From contig NZ_PIJY01000023.1 of NCBI RefSeq assembly GCF_008304605.1, forward strand, positions 1 to 64,000: a stretch of DNA of 64,000 nt, given 5' to 3'. A program made the position numbers and the translations under genes. The DNA comes from Oceanobacillus polygoni (GTDB lineage: Bacteria > Bacillota > Bacilli > Bacillales > Amphibacillaceae). The stretch's first letter is position 1. Every line of letters starts with the position of its first letter. The notes under the pieces are model-generated. The model saw nothing but the letters and a program-made list of their open reading frames with translations, ran no database searches and was not told where the DNA came from. Shown piece after piece: positions 47,014 through 55,794 of the stretch.

Positions 47014-47958
47014 ATGATCGAAATTGAAAAGCCGAAGATTGAAACGCTTGAAATTAGCGAGGATGCTACATTTGGAAAATTTGTAGTAGAGCCGCTTGAA
47101 CGTGGATATGGTGCCACTCTTGGAAACTCCTTGCGTCGTATCTTACTATCCTCACTTCCAGGTGCTGCTGTTACATCTGTTCAAATCGATGGAGCACTGC
47201 ATGAGTTTTCAACGATTGATGGTGTTGTTGAGGATGTAACAACAATAATTTTGAATCTAAAAAAACTCGCTCTAAAAATCTATTCTGATGAGATGAAAAC
47301 ATTAGAAATTGATGTTCAAGGTGAGGGCAAAGTTACTGCTGCTGATCTAACCTATGATAGTGATGTAGAAGTAATGAACCCTGATTTGCATATTGCTACA
47401 CTAAATAGCAAAGGCAGTCTTCATATGAAGCTAACTGCTGAGCGTGGACGTGGCTATCGCCAAGCTGATGATAATAAAAATGATGAGCAACCAATCGGCG
47501 TTATTCCGATTGATTCCATTTTTACACCAGTTTCACGTGTTACGTATCAAGTTGAAAACACACGTGTCGGCCAAGTGGCAAACTATGATAAATTAACATT
47601 GGATGTTTCGACTGATGGCAGCATTCGTCCTGAAGAAGCAGTTTCTTTAGGCGCTAAAATTATTTCAGAACACCTTAATATTTTTGTAGGTTTAACAGAT
47701 GAAGCGCAAAATGCCGAAATTATGGTGGAAAAAGAAGAAGATCAAAAAGAGAAAGTCATGGAAATGACAATCGAAGAACTTGATCTATCTGTTAGATCTT
47801 ACAATTGCCTAAAACGTGCTGGTATCAATACTGTTCAGGAGCTTGCTAACAAGTCTGAAGAGGACATGATGAAAGTACGTAACTTAGGGCGTAAATCTTT
47901 AGAAGAAGTAAAAGTTAAATTAGCGGACCTAGGTTTAGGTTTACGCAATGATGACTGA
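47014..47958 (+). CDS. rpoA: RNA polymerase subunit alpha
   Basis: Alpha dimers scaffold RNA polymerase and the C-terminal domain binds UP elements and activators. The 314-residue protein has the N-terminal domain with [21 protein letters not shown], a linker, and the C-terminal domain with [20 protein letters not shown] and [21 protein letters not shown] precedes ATG. Confidence 0.98.
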   Translation: MIEIEKPKIETLEISEDATFGKFVVEPLERGYGATLGNSLRRILLSSLPGAAVTSVQIDGALHEFSTIDGVVEDVTTIILNLKKLALKIYSDEMKTLEIDVQGEGKVTAADLTYDSDVEVMNPDLHIATLNSKGSLHMKLTAERGRGYRQADDNKNDEQPIGVIPIDSIFTPVSRVTYQVENTRVGQVANYDKLTLDVSTDGSIRPEEAVSLGAKIISEHLNIFVGLTDEAQNAEIMVEKEEDQKEKVMEMTIEELDLSVRSYNCLKRAGINTVQELANKSEEDMMKVRNLGRKSLEEVKVKLADLGLGLRNDD

Positions 47959-48003
47959 TTTATACAGTCACCTTTAGAGTTTCAGAAAAGGGAGGGATAG
48001 TCC

Positions 48004-48357
48004 GTGGCTAGAAAGTTAGGACGTAGAACAGACAATCGTATGGCGCTACTTCGTAACCTTGCATCTGATTTAATTATTCATGAGCGGATTGAAACAACAG
48101 AAGCAAAAGCGAAAGAGCTTAAATCGGTAGTAGATAAAATGATTACACTTGGAAAACGCGGTGATCTTCACGCACGTCGTCAAGCTGCAGCGTTCTTATA
48201 CAACAAAGAAGCAGATGAAGAAAACAGTGTTCTTCAAAAACTTTTTGATGATGTTGCTGCTCGTTATGAAGACAGACAAGGTGGATACACACGTGTTCTT
48301 AAACTGGGTGAACGCCAAGGTGATGGCGCTAAAATGGCAATCATTGAATTGGTTTAA
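48004..48357 (+). CDS. rplQ: 50S ribosomal protein L17
   Basis: L17 lies near the tunnel exit. The 117-residue protein starts [18 protein letters not shown] and has [15 protein letters not shown] and [20 protein letters not shown] start with GGGAGGG upstream. It closes the S10-spc-alpha cluster. Confidence 0.98.
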   Translation: MARKLGRRTDNRMALLRNLASDLIIHERIETTEAKAKELKSVVDKMITLGKRGDLHARRQAAAFLYNKEADEENSVLQKLFDDVAARYEDRQGGYTRVLKLGERQGDGAKMAIIELV

Positions 48358-48373
48358 TCAGGCAAAATGCGGC

Positions 48374-48421
48374 AAGGGCAGGACTCAATCTCTCTCGAGG
48401 TTAATCCAAGCCCTTTTTTTG
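48374..48421 (+). terminator. Terminator of the S10-spc-alpha cluster
   Basis: AAGGGC pairs with GCCCTT at the base of an imperfect stem-loop that includes CTCGAG, followed by a run of at least seven T. Confidence 0.75.
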
Positions 48422-48429
48422 TAGATTGA

Positions 48430-48574
48430 AAGGCGGAGGCGACCGTTTAGGGGCGTATAGGCTGGACTGGACCGCAGGAGATAAAGGAAACACGGTGAAC
48501 GTAGTGATCCGATGTTGACTTATCGTACGAAGGTCTCAGGAAGCCTATTAGCCCCTGGTCGCTGGAGCTAGATC
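48430..48574. repeat. GC-rich palindromic intergenic element A
   Basis: The outer arms GCGACC...AGGGGC..TATAGGCT and AGCCTATTAGCCCCTGGTCGC are imperfect reverse complements enclosing about 80 bases, and the element ends GGAGCTAGATC. It is clearly more GC-rich than its surroundings. Similar palindromic elements occur in spacers of Bacillaceae genomes as I recall them; copy number here cannot be checked. Confidence 0.55.
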
Positions 48575-48589
48575 AAAAGAAAAGTAAAG

Positions 48590-48690
48590 CGGGCTCGCCC
48601 AGCAACGGAGGATATAAGCAAGGGACCGTAGAGCGAACGGTTTTAGCGCTCGGAGTGTCAATTGCTTATACCCCGTAGTTGCTAGCCCAC
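48590..48690. repeat. GC-rich palindromic intergenic element B
   Basis: The left arm (GGGCTCGCCCAGCAACGG, then GATATAAGCA) is an imperfect reverse complement of the right arm (TGCTTATACC, then GTAGTTGCTAGCCCA). Beyond it, AGCTAGATC at 48720-48728 repeats the end of element A (48566-48574), so a third, shorter unit may be present up to about 48765. Confidence 0.55.
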
Positions 48691-48886
48691 GTGATACTAG
48701 ACAAGAAAGTCGGAGCGGTAGCTAGATCCAGTAAGAAAAAGCAGGCGCGCCGGAGATAGAGGGTGTCTTTGTTCTTATATACTGGGACAAACCTATTGTC
48801 TCAACTTATATAAAATGACTCAAGAAATACATAAATTAGTACTAGTACATAAACCCGGGCTGTAGCTGAGTGGATAAGGAGGCATC

Positions 48887-49729
48887 ATGATGAGAAAAAA
48901 AATAATTGAGTTTAGAAATGTATCGTTTAGGTATGGAGATGAGGGGCCCTGGGTATTAAAGAACTGCTCATTTGAAATCTATGACAATGAGTGGGTAGCA
49001 ATTATTGGACATAATGGTTCAGGGAAATCGACGATTGCTAAATTGTTAAACGGTTTGCTGTTTCCTCAAGAAGGGGAAATAATCATTAATGGTGAGGTCG
49101 TGAATGAGGAGTCCATTTGGAATATCCGTAAGGACGTAGGAATGGTTTTTCAGAACCCGGATAACCAATTTGTTGGAGCGACCGTACAGGATGATGTTGC
49201 CTTTGGAATGGAAAACCGTGGTGTCCCTCGCGAAGAAATGCAAAAGAGGATCGTAGAAACATTAGCTGCTGTGGGAATGCAGGACTATCGTCTAACTGAA
49301 CCACATCGTCTCTCTGGTGGTCAGAAACAGCGTGTAGCGATTGCAAGCGTACTAGCCATCGCGCCGAAGGTTCTTATTCTCGATGAAGCAACCGCAATGC
49401 TTGATCCGAGTGGCCGCCAGGAAATCATGCAGACTGTAGCAAGTATCCAAGGCCGAGAAGAATTGTCATTAATAACGATTACACACGACTTGCAGGAGGT
49501 TGCTCAAGCGGATCGTGTTATTGTAATGAATAGTGGTGAGATTTGGAAGGAGCAGGTACCGAGAGAAATATTTTCACAAAAGGAATCACTACGAGAAATT
49601 GGACTGGATGTTCCGTTCGTCGCTATTCTAGCAGATGAATTGAAACGAGCAGGAGTAGCAATTTCCATCGAACCGCTAAATCATGAAGAGTTGTTGGAGG
49701 ACCTATGGACATTACATTCGAGAACGTAA
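48887..49729 (+). CDS. ecfA1: ECF transporter ATPase EcfA1
   Basis: This ATPase powers energy-coupling-factor transporters, which take up vitamins through interchangeable S components. The 280-residue protein has Walker [10 protein letters not shown] near residue 45, Q-loop FQNPDNQF, signature [10 protein letters not shown], Walker [13 protein letters not shown] and switch His in ITHDL. AAGGAGG precedes two ATGs. It overlaps ecfA2 by 25 bases. Confidence 0.96.
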   Translation: MMRKKIIEFRNVSFRYGDEGPWVLKNCSFEIYDNEWVAIIGHNGSGKSTIAKLLNGLLFPQEGEIIINGEVVNEESIWNIRKDVGMVFQNPDNQFVGATVQDDVAFGMENRGVPREEMQKRIVETLAAVGMQDYRLTEPHRLSGGQKQRVAIASVLAIAPKVLILDEATAMLDPSGRQEIMQTVASIQGREELSLITITHDLQEVAQADRVIVMNSGEIWKEQVPREIFSQKESLREIGLDVPFVAILADELKRAGVAISIEPLNHEELLEDLWTLHSRT

Positions 49730-50574
49730 CCTATATCTATCAACAAAACACACCCTTTGCACATAAAGCGATTAATGACCTATCCTTTCAAATTAAATCA
49801 GGGTCATTTGTTGCTATCATTGGTCACACTGGTTCTGGGAAATCAACATTAATTCAGCACCTCAATGGGCTTGCAATTCCTACAGAAGGTAAGGTATCCA
49901 TTGGAGGTTATCACTTAACAAAAGAAGAGAAGCCAAAGGATATGAAGGAATTGCGCAGTAAGGTTGGAGTTGTATTCCAATATCCCGAGCACCAATTGTT
50001 TGAAGAAACCGTTGCGAAAGATATTGCCTTTGGCCCACAAAATTTTGGTGTATCAGAAGCAGAGATCAAAACGCGAATTAAAGAAATTACCCCAGCAGTT
50101 GGGCTTGATGAAACACTTCTAGAACGATCTCCTTTCGACCTCAGTGGCGGCCAGATGCGTCGAGTTGCGATTGCTGGAGTACTCGCCGTGAAGCCGGATG
50201 TTCTCGTGCTTGACGAACCAACAGCAGGACTCGACCCAAGAGGCCAAAAAGAAATTATGGATATGTTTTATAAACTGCATCAAGAGCAAGAATTAACAAC
50301 AATACTTGTGACGCACAGTATGGAGGATGCACTAAAATATGCTGACCATGTTCTGATTTTAAATAAAGGGACAAAGTATATGGAAGGCTCCCCTGAAGAA
50401 GTTTTCAGCCAAAAGGAAGCACTGCAGCGTGTACAGCTTGATGTCCCGGAAATGGTTCAATTTTTGAATGAATTCCAAGAAAAGTTTGGAACGGCGATTA
50501 CATTTAAAAAGCAATCGATAAAAGAACTTGCAGAAGCGATTCAGCAGCAAATAAAGGGAGCTGAATCAACATGA
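49705..50574 (+). CDS. ecfA2: ECF transporter ATPase EcfA2
   Basis: The second ATPase of the ECF module has 289 residues, with Walker [24 protein letters not shown], signature [10 protein letters not shown], Walker [13 protein letters not shown] and [12 protein letters not shown] 49705 lies within ecfA1 and has TTGGAGG upstream. It overlaps ecfT by four bases, so the three subunits are translated together. Confidence 0.96.
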   Translation: MDITFENVTYIYQQNTPFAHKAINDLSFQIKSGSFVAIIGHTGSGKSTLIQHLNGLAIPTEGKVSIGGYHLTKEEKPKDMKELRSKVGVVFQYPEHQLFEETVAKDIAFGPQNFGVSEAEIKTRIKEITPAVGLDETLLERSPFDLSGGQMRRVAIAGVLAVKPDVLVLDEPTAGLDPRGQKEIMDMFYKLHQEQELTTILVTHSMEDALKYADHVLILNKGTKYMEGSPEEVFSQKEALQRVQLDVPEMVQFLNEFQEKFGTAITFKKQSIKELAEAIQQQIKGAEST

Positions 50575-51374
50575 ATAATTCACTGATTATTGGACAATAT
50601 GTGCCAGGAGATTCTATCGTACACAAGCTCGACCCGAGAACAAAGATAACGATTATTTTCTTCTTCGTATTTATCGTGTTTTTTGCAAATAACGTTGCTG
50701 GGTACGGCTTATTAACCGTTTTTGCACTAACGTGTATGTTCACGTCGAAAGTGCCTATACGGTTCATTATAAAAGGACTAACCCCAGTCTGGTTTTTAAT
50801 TGTATTTACGTTTATCTTGCACTTATTTGTTACGAAGGAAGGAACAGTCATTCTCGATTTCTGGGTTTTTGAATTTTATTCAGGTGGCGTGATTCAAGGG
50901 TTTGCGATTTCAATTCGGTTCTTCTTGCTTATCCTTGTTACATCGTTACTGACGCTAACAACGACACCAATTGAAATCACCGATGCTATTGAGGACATGC
51001 TGCACCCGCTGAAACGATTTAAGTTTCCTGTTCATGAATTAGCATTAATGATGTCTATTTCCTTACGATTTATTCCGACGTTGATGCAAGAGACAGATAA
51101 GATTTCCAAGGCACAGGCATCTCGTGGCGTTGATTTCCGCACAGGGCCGATTAAGGAGCGCATCAAGGCGATTGTTCCACTTCTTGTCCCGCTCTTTGTT
51201 AGTGCATTTAAGCGAGCAGAAGAGTTAGCAATGGCTATGGAAGCTCGGGGTTACCAAGGTGGCGAAGGAAGAAGCAAGCTTCGGGAATTAAAGATTGAGA
51301 AACGTGATGTTTTTGTTCTTATTTTATTTATTCTAGTAGTGGCAGGTTTAGTCCTAGCACGTATCTATGGGTAA
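50571..51374 (+). CDS. ecfT: ECF transporter transmembrane subunit EcfT
   Basis: EcfT couples the ATPases to the S component. The 267-residue protein starts [25 protein letters not shown], has about six membrane segments and two short arginine motifs in cytoplasmic helices (QASRGVDFR and MEARGYQGG) that contact the ATPases. GGGAGC precedes ATG. truA follows after 12 bases. No S component is encoded here. Confidence 0.95.
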   Translation: MNNSLIIGQYVPGDSIVHKLDPRTKITIIFFFVFIVFFANNVAGYGLLTVFALTCMFTSKVPIRFIIKGLTPVWFLIVFTFILHLFVTKEGTVILDFWVFEFYSGGVIQGFAISIRFFLLILVTSLLTLTTTPIEITDAIEDMLHPLKRFKFPVHELALMMSISLRFIPTLMQETDKISKAQASRGVDFRTGPIKERIKAIVPLLVPLFVSAFKRAEELAMAMEARGYQGGEGRSKLRELKIEKRDVFVLILFILVVAGLVLARIYG

Positions 51375-51386
51375 GAGAAAGGCTGG

Positions 51387-52139
51387 ATGACGATGCCAAG
51401 GTTAAAATGTAAGATTAAATACGATGGCTCTGGGTTTTCGGGGTTTCAGAGACAACCTCAAAATCGTACCGTACAGGGCGCTCTTGAGGGCGTTTTGAAA
51501 AAGATGCATAAAGGGTCGGAAATCCATCTGCAAGCTTCAGGACGTACGGATACGGGCGTACATGCTATTGGACAGGTGATTCACTTTGATTCACCGTATA
51601 CTATTCCAGATGAGAACTGGAAACGAGCGCTTAATACGCTGCTTCCTGATGACATTTACGTTGATGAAGTAACAGAGGTTTCTGAAGACTTCCATGCAAG
51701 GTATAGTGCAAAAGAGAAAGAGTACCATTACTTCGTTTGGAATGCAAAAGAACCAAATGTATTTAGACGAAATTATTCCTACAATTTCCCGTATGCATTA
51801 GATATAGAAAAAATGCAGGAAGGCTGTACCTACTTAGTCGGCACGCATGATTTTACAACATTTTCGTCAGCGAAATCAACGACAAAGGGTAGTAAAATAC
51901 GTACACTTTACCAGGTTACATGTCAAAAAAACGGTGATGAGATCGAGTTTATTTTCAAAGGGAGCGGTTTTCTGTATAACATGGTACGCATTATGGTTAG
52001 TGTGCTATTAGATATCGGACAGGGAAAGCGAGATCCTAGCGATATTATTGACTTACTAGAGAAAAAAGACCGCCAGCTAGCAGGTAAAACAATCTCCCCA
52101 CAAGGGCTGTATTTGTGGAATGTAACGTATGACAAATAG
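51387..52139 (+). CDS. truA: tRNA pseudouridine synthase A (38-40)
   Basis: TruA makes pseudouridine at positions 38-40 of tRNA anticodon arms. The 250-residue protein has the catalytic Asp motif SGRTDTGVHAIGQV near residue 53 and FHARYSAKEKEYHY, plus GSGFLYNMVRIMV near the end. The start may be ATG 51387 or ATG 51393; upstream signals are weak (GAAAGGC). Confidence 0.95.
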   Translation: MTMPRLKCKIKYDGSGFSGFQRQPQNRTVQGALEGVLKKMHKGSEIHLQASGRTDTGVHAIGQVIHFDSPYTIPDENWKRALNTLLPDDIYVDEVTEVSEDFHARYSAKEKEYHYFVWNAKEPNVFRRNYSYNFPYALDIEKMQEGCTYLVGTHDFTTFSSAKSTTKGSKIRTLYQVTCQKNGDEIEFIFKGSGFLYNMVRIMVSVLLDIGQGKRDPSDIIDLLEKKDRQLAGKTISPQGLYLWNVTYDK

Positions 52140-52183
52140 TCTGATCGATCTACTTCTTTTTTTAAAAAAGGTCACGAGTTAAC

Positions 52184-52216
52184 TTGACAAATCTGTGTGA
52201 TTTGGTATATTATAAT
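52184..52216 (+). promoter_or_regulatory. Promoter of rplM-rpsI
   Basis: TTGACA (52184-52189) is followed by an AT-rich -10 region GTATATTATAAT; TATATT at 52206-52211 gives a 16-base spacer. A leader of about 115 bases follows, in the place of the L13 leader RNA described for Bacillales; I did not fold it. Confidence 0.7.
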
Positions 52217-52333
52217 CTATGGCATTTTATTTCTAAACCATGATTAGCCCCGGAATCTAATTATGTTAAGAATATAAAAATCGAATTAAAATTAAATCAA
52301 ATAAAATGATTAAATATATGGAGGGAACTTATC

Positions 52334-52771
52334 ATGCGCACAACTTTCATGGCGAATGAATCTAATATTGAACGCAAATGGCTCGTTGTGGATGCGGAAG
52401 GCCAACGTCTTGGTCGTCTGTCAAGTGAAGTTGCTGCAATCCTTCGCGGAAAGCATAAACCAACTTACACACCACATGCAGATACTGGTGACAATGTTAT
52501 CATTATTAATGCGGAAAAAATCGAATTAACTGGAAACAAAATCAATGACAAAATGTACTACCGTCACTCAAACCACCCAGGTGGATTAAAAGAGCGTAAT
52601 GCAGACGAAATGCGTACAAAATATCCTGAGCAAATGCTAGAGCTTGCTATTAAAGGGATGTTACCAAAAGGGCCACTAGGTCGTAAAATGGCTAAAAAAT
52701 TGCACGTATTCAAAGGTGCACAGCATAATCATCAAGCACAAAAACCAGAAGTTTATGAGCTTCGTGGGTAA
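52334..52771 (+). CDS. rplM: 50S ribosomal protein L13
   Basis: L13 is an early-assembly 50S protein. The 145-residue protein starts [20 protein letters not shown] and has the signature [18 protein letters not shown] [18 protein letters not shown] and [11 protein letters not shown] at the end. GGAGGG precedes ATG. Confidence 0.98.
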   Translation: MRTTFMANESNIERKWLVVDAEGQRLGRLSSEVAAILRGKHKPTYTPHADTGDNVIIINAEKIELTGNKINDKMYYRHSNHPGGLKERNADEMRTKYPEQMLELAIKGMLPKGPLGRKMAKKLHVFKGAQHNHQAQKPEVYELRG

Positions 52772-52791
52772 TTAAAAGGGAGGTAAAACAA

Positions 52792-53184
52792 TTGGCACAA
52801 GTACAATACTATGGAACAGGTCGTCGTAAAAAATCAACTGCCCGTGTACGTTTAGTACCAGGTACAGGTAATGTTACAATCAATGGTCGTGAAGCAAAAG
52901 ACTATTTCCCATATGAAACACAACTTCTAATTCTTAACCAGCCATTAGCTGCAACAGAAACAGAAGGAACATATGACGTTTTAGTAAACGTTCATGGTGG
53001 AGGATTCACTGGTCAAGCTGGTGCTATCCGTCATGGTATCGCTCGCGCACTATTAGAAGCAAACCCAGAATATCGCGCTTCTCTAAAACGCGAAGGTTAC
53101 CTAACTCGTGACGCTCGTATGAAAGAACGTAAGAAATACGGTCTTAAAGGCGCACGTCGTGCACCTCAGTTCTCAAAACGTTAA
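52792..53184 (+). CDS. rpsI: 30S ribosomal protein S9
   Basis: S9 reaches the P-site tRNA through its C-terminal tail. The 130-residue protein starts [20 protein letters not shown] and ends [14 protein letters not shown], complete. The TTG start has GGGAGG upstream. Its 3' end is a known integration target for Firmicutes integrative elements, and here its last 21 coding bases before the stop recur at 59317-59337. Confidence 0.98.
   Translation: MAQVQYYGTGRRKKSTARVRLVPGTGNVTINGREAKDYFPYETQLLILNQPLAATETEGTYDVLVNVHGGGFTGQAGAIRHGIARALLEANPEYRASLKREGYLTRDARMKERKKYGLKGARRAPQFSKR
53161..53181 (+). repeat. Candidate att repeat, left copy (3' end of rpsI)
   Basis: These 21 bases match 59317-59337 at 19 positions, including an identical 12-base core TTCTCAAAACGT (53170-53181), in the same orientation. 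The left copy is within the rpsI coding end, which stays intact. Confidence 0.6.
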
Positions 53185-53207
53185 TAAACCTTATATACCA
53201 AGGTTTT

Positions 53208-53243
53208 GCCCTCTTTGCTCTTATAAAGCAGAGAGGGCTTTTT
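53208..53243 (+). terminator. Terminator after rpsI
   Basis: GCCCTCTTTGCT pairs with AGCAGAGAGGGC, followed by a T run. Confidence 0.88.
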
Positions 53244-53274
53244 CATGTCTAAATTTGGGGTTGACTACCCCGAG

Positions 53275-53590
53275 TTAAAATGTCATGTATTTCTGGAACA
53301 TCTCTGCTGTTTTCTCCTTCGTTTCATCGGTCACATGAGTGTAAATATCCATCGTGGTTTGAATATTGCTGTGGCCGAGTTGAGATTGGACATCTTTGAT
53401 AGAAGCTGCAAACAACAAACTGGCATGTTTATGCTGGAAGGCGTGAATATTTATTAATGGCAGCTCCGGTTTTTTCTGATAAATCCGCTCCGGCTTTTCA
53501 TTTAAGTAAGCCAGTCGACAATAATCCATTTCATGTTTTAACTGATTATAAACCGTAAAGATGGACTGCTTATCATCAGATTGAAAAGGA
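53275..53590 (-). pseudogene. C-terminal remnant of a phage/ICE-type tyrosine recombinase
   Basis: On the minus strand an open frame (ATG at 53529, open back to about 53590) encodes the C-terminal catalytic part of an integrase: ADPFQSDDKQ, then HAFQHKHASLLFAA, SIKDVQSQLGHSNIQTTMDIYTHV and KTAEMFQKYMTF. The tyrosine (DIYTHV) and LGH histidine are kept. The box II HxLRH motif reads HAFQH, so the arginine is lost, and the N-terminal two thirds are missing. It is inactive. It lies directly after rpsI, where an element's integrase would be expected. Confidence 0.85.
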
Positions 53591-53672
53591 TCGGCAGAGT
53601 TTCATCGTCCGCGCACTGTCCCTGTCATTTGAAAAAATTACTTGTAAATTAAGAAAAAAACCAATTACCTAG

Positions 53673-53701
53673 TTGACATATAGGAATTGACTGATTAAAA
53701 T
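53673..53701 (+). promoter_or_regulatory. Promoter of the sulfonate-type operon with possible CymR site
   Basis: TTGACA (53673-53678), 17 bases and TAAAAT (53696-53701). Inside the spacer, ATAGGAATT (53680-53688) resembles the conserved half of CymR operators, the repressor of sulfur genes in bacilli. The CymR reading rests on the half-site only. Confidence 0.55.
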
Positions 53702-53709
53702 ATAAGATA

Positions 53710-53860
53710 ATTAAATACGGCATAACAAAATGTGATGGTTAATCCAACCATCGAAGATTTGCATAACCTAAAACATCAAAATCACGCAAAAGTTAATAAA
53801 TGAATGTCCGATTGGAAAACCAAAGGGTACAGAAGATGATTTCTTTCTGTGCCCTTTTTT
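53710..53860 (+). promoter_or_regulatory. Leader RNA with terminator, possible attenuator or riboswitch
   Basis: About 110 bases of leader separate the promoter from a terminator. It contains the hairpin GATGGTT-AATCC-AACCATC (53734-53752) and conserved-looking unpaired sequence. I do not recognise S-box, T-box or other known classes. The arrangement promoter-leader-terminator-gene suggests premature termination control. Confidence 0.45.
53825..53858 (+). terminator. Terminator in the leader of the sulfonate-type operon
   Basis: GGGTACAGAA pairs with TTCTGTGCCC (one G-U), followed by six T. It lies 48 bases before the flavin reductase start. Confidence 0.75.
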
Positions 53861-53905
53861 ATATGTAGAAATCTAATCAGATTGAGTGGAAAGGATGGAT
53901 AGATT

Positions 53906-54448
53906 ATGACTGATATTGTAATTGTATCTGGTAGCCTATCTCATGAATCAAGATCTGACAAAGTGCTTCATTATTTGGGTTCTCTAGAGAAGGAAGAAGC
54001 TTTGTCCGTACAATATATTTCTGTTAAAGAAATTTCTCCTGAGGTACTTCTTCGAGCAAAGTTTGAGGATATAGAAGTAAAGAGAGTGACGACATCATTA
54101 GAGGGGTTATTGTAGGGCCCCACGTACAAAGGAGCTTATTCAGGAGTTTTGAAAGCACTTCTTGACGTCTTGCCACAGGATATCTTAAAGCATACGCCAG
54201 TTCTTCCAATAGTGACGGGCGGGAGCTCTTCCCATCTTTTGGCACTAGAATATGCATTGAAGCCCGTATTGGCATCACTAAAGGCACATAATTTAAAAGG
54301 CTTATATCTACAGGATAATCAAATAGATAAGCATAATGTAATCCCTATTATAGACGATGATTTATTACACCGTTCTAAGAAACAGCTTCATTATTTTATC
54401 GAATTGGTTAATAATCATTCGTTAGCTGTATACCAAGCAACAAACTAA
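53906..54448 (+). pseudogene. NADPH-dependent FMN reductase, SsuE/MsuE-like, disrupted
   Basis: One frame of 181 codons, the usual SsuE length, starts TDIVIVSGSLSHESRSDK and continues GPTYKGAYSGVLKALLDVLPQDIL to a normal C terminus. An in-frame TAG at 54113-54115 splits it; the bases around it also encode GVIVG in another frame, so two small indels probably made the stop. The break is in the flavin-site loop region. An intact enzyme would supply FMNH2 to the monooxygenase at 57478. It should be non-functional unless recoded or mis-sequenced. Confidence 0.8.
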
Positions 54449-54493
54449 ATGTTTTTTAAAAATGAGTTGAAGATTGAAAGGGGGTAATTCACA

Positions 54494-54694
54494 TTGGGGG
54501 AAATTTTTCGTAAAGGAATTAAGGAGAGAAGAAAGAAATTAACAGATTTATTAATAAAGTGGAACGTATATGAAAATGAGGAAAGTCTAAAGGACCTCTC
54601 CTTAACGGAATTAGAAAGAGAATATAAGATTTTTATATTAGAAAGTCATCCGCATGATAGTATTGGTTCCATTCAGTGGAAAAATCATCATTAA
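54494..54694 (+). CDS. Small basic protein, FbpA-like (Fur-regulated basic protein family)
   Basis: This 66-residue protein has the pattern IKERRKKLTDLLIKWNVYEN followed by LSLTELEREYK, which resembles the small Fur-regulated basic protein FbpA family of Bacillus. In B. subtilis FbpA works with the FsrA small RNA in iron sparing. The role here, inside a sulfonate-type operon, is unknown, and no Fur box is visible nearby. The TTG start follows AAAGGGGG. Confidence 0.55.
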   Translation: MGEIFRKGIKERRKKLTDLLIKWNVYENEESLKDLSLTELEREYKIFILESHPHDSIGSIQWKNHH

Positions 54695-54739
54695 GAAACG
54701 TTTTCGGTCTTAGGATTATTTCAAAAGGGGAGAAGTAAC

Positions 54740-55777
54740 ATGGTAAACATTGCAAAATGTAGGTCAATCTATATTGTAGGTTTATTAGTTAGCATCTTTA
54801 CTTTAGCTGGATGTCAACAAGATGCGAGTACCACACAAGCAAATGGTGAGTATGAAACATTGACGATTCGATATCAAGGGAATGCTGGAAGAGTGCTTTT
54901 CCCCGAGCTAGCTGAGGACTTAGGTTATTTAGATCCAATCAAATTAGAGTGGGTGAATAATACGATAAGTGGACCACAAAGCATACAAACAGCGGCAACT
55001 GGTGATACAGACTTTGGTTGGGCCTTTAACGGGGCAATTGTCCAATTAAAGGCAAATGGTGCTCCTATCACATCTGTAATTGGTTATTACGGTAGCGATG
55101 AGGAAGAATTTTATGGATATTATGTTTTGGAAGACAGTCCAATTAAGGAAGCAAAAGATTTTATCGGTAAAACAGTAGGGATGAATACGCTAGGTGGGCA
55201 TGCTGAATTTATTCTAAAGGAATACTTGAAACAAAATGGGCTTACAGATGAGGAAATCGAACAAGTAACGATGGTTGTTGTGCCACCAGTTAATACAGAA
55301 CAATCTTTAAGAGAGAAACAAATTGATGTTGCGACGTTAAATGGTATGTCGCGGGATCTAGCTGTAGAAAACGGAGGAATTCGTCCAATCTTCCAGGACT
55401 ATGAGTTATTTGGTTCATTTACAGCGGGAAGTTTGATGATGACAGAGAGGTTTATCCAAGAGAATCCGAATACCGTAAGAAAATTCGTAGAGGGAACAGC
55501 GAAAGCGATTGAATGGGCAAGGGATACACCGCGTGAAGAAGTCATTGCAAGATTTGAAAAGATTATTGAGGAAAGAGACAGACAGGAAGATACAGAAGCC
55601 ATCCAATATTGGAAAAGCGCTGGTGTTTCTGAAATTGGAGGACATATGAAGCCAGATAATTTCCAACTATGGATTGATTGGTTAGTGAAAAATGGAGAGC
55701 TAGAAGAAGGTGAAGTGAAGGGTGAAGATTTATTTAATAATGAATTTAATCCGTATAAAGATGAGGTTGAAGATTAA
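54740..55777 (+). CDS. SsuA/TauA/NMT1-type ABC transporter substrate-binding lipoprotein
   Basis: This 345-residue protein has a lipoprotein signal (hydrophobic IYIVGLLVSIFTLAGC, lipobox LAGC, Cys25). It then shows the SsuA-like pattern TIRYQGNAGRVLFPELAEDLGY, a TGDTDFGWAF loop and KTVGMNTLGGHAEF. Family members bind aliphatic sulfonates, taurine, nitrate or pyrimidines; the monooxygenase two genes downstream favours an organosulfur ligand. AAAAGGGGAG precedes ATG. Confidence 0.88.
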   Translation: MVNIAKCRSIYIVGLLVSIFTLAGCQQDASTTQANGEYETLTIRYQGNAGRVLFPELAEDLGYLDPIKLEWVNNTISGPQSIQTAATGDTDFGWAFNGAIVQLKANGAPITSVIGYYGSDEEEFYGYYVLEDSPIKEAKDFIGKTVGMNTLGGHAEFILKEYLKQNGLTDEEIEQVTMVVVPPVNTEQSLREKQIDVATLNGMSRDLAVENGGIRPIFQDYELFGSFTAGSLMMTERFIQENPNTVRKFVEGTAKAIEWARDTPREEVIARFEKIIEERDRQEDTEAIQYWKSAGVSEIGGHMKPDNFQLWIDWLVKNGELEEGEVKGEDLFNNEFNPYKDEVED

Positions 55778-55794
55778 ATAGGGGAGGAGAAGGC

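Noticed and set aside
48859-48886. Sequence GGGCTGTAGCTGAGTGG before ecfA1, resembling the 5' part of a tRNA
   Set aside because: No anticodon arm, T arm or acceptor 3' strand follows, because ecfA1 begins within 30 bases. Too short to call even a tRNA fragment.
53245-53457. A plus-strand 70-codon frame over the integrase remnant
   Set aside because: The minus strand carries clear integrase motifs at the same place, so this is its shadow.
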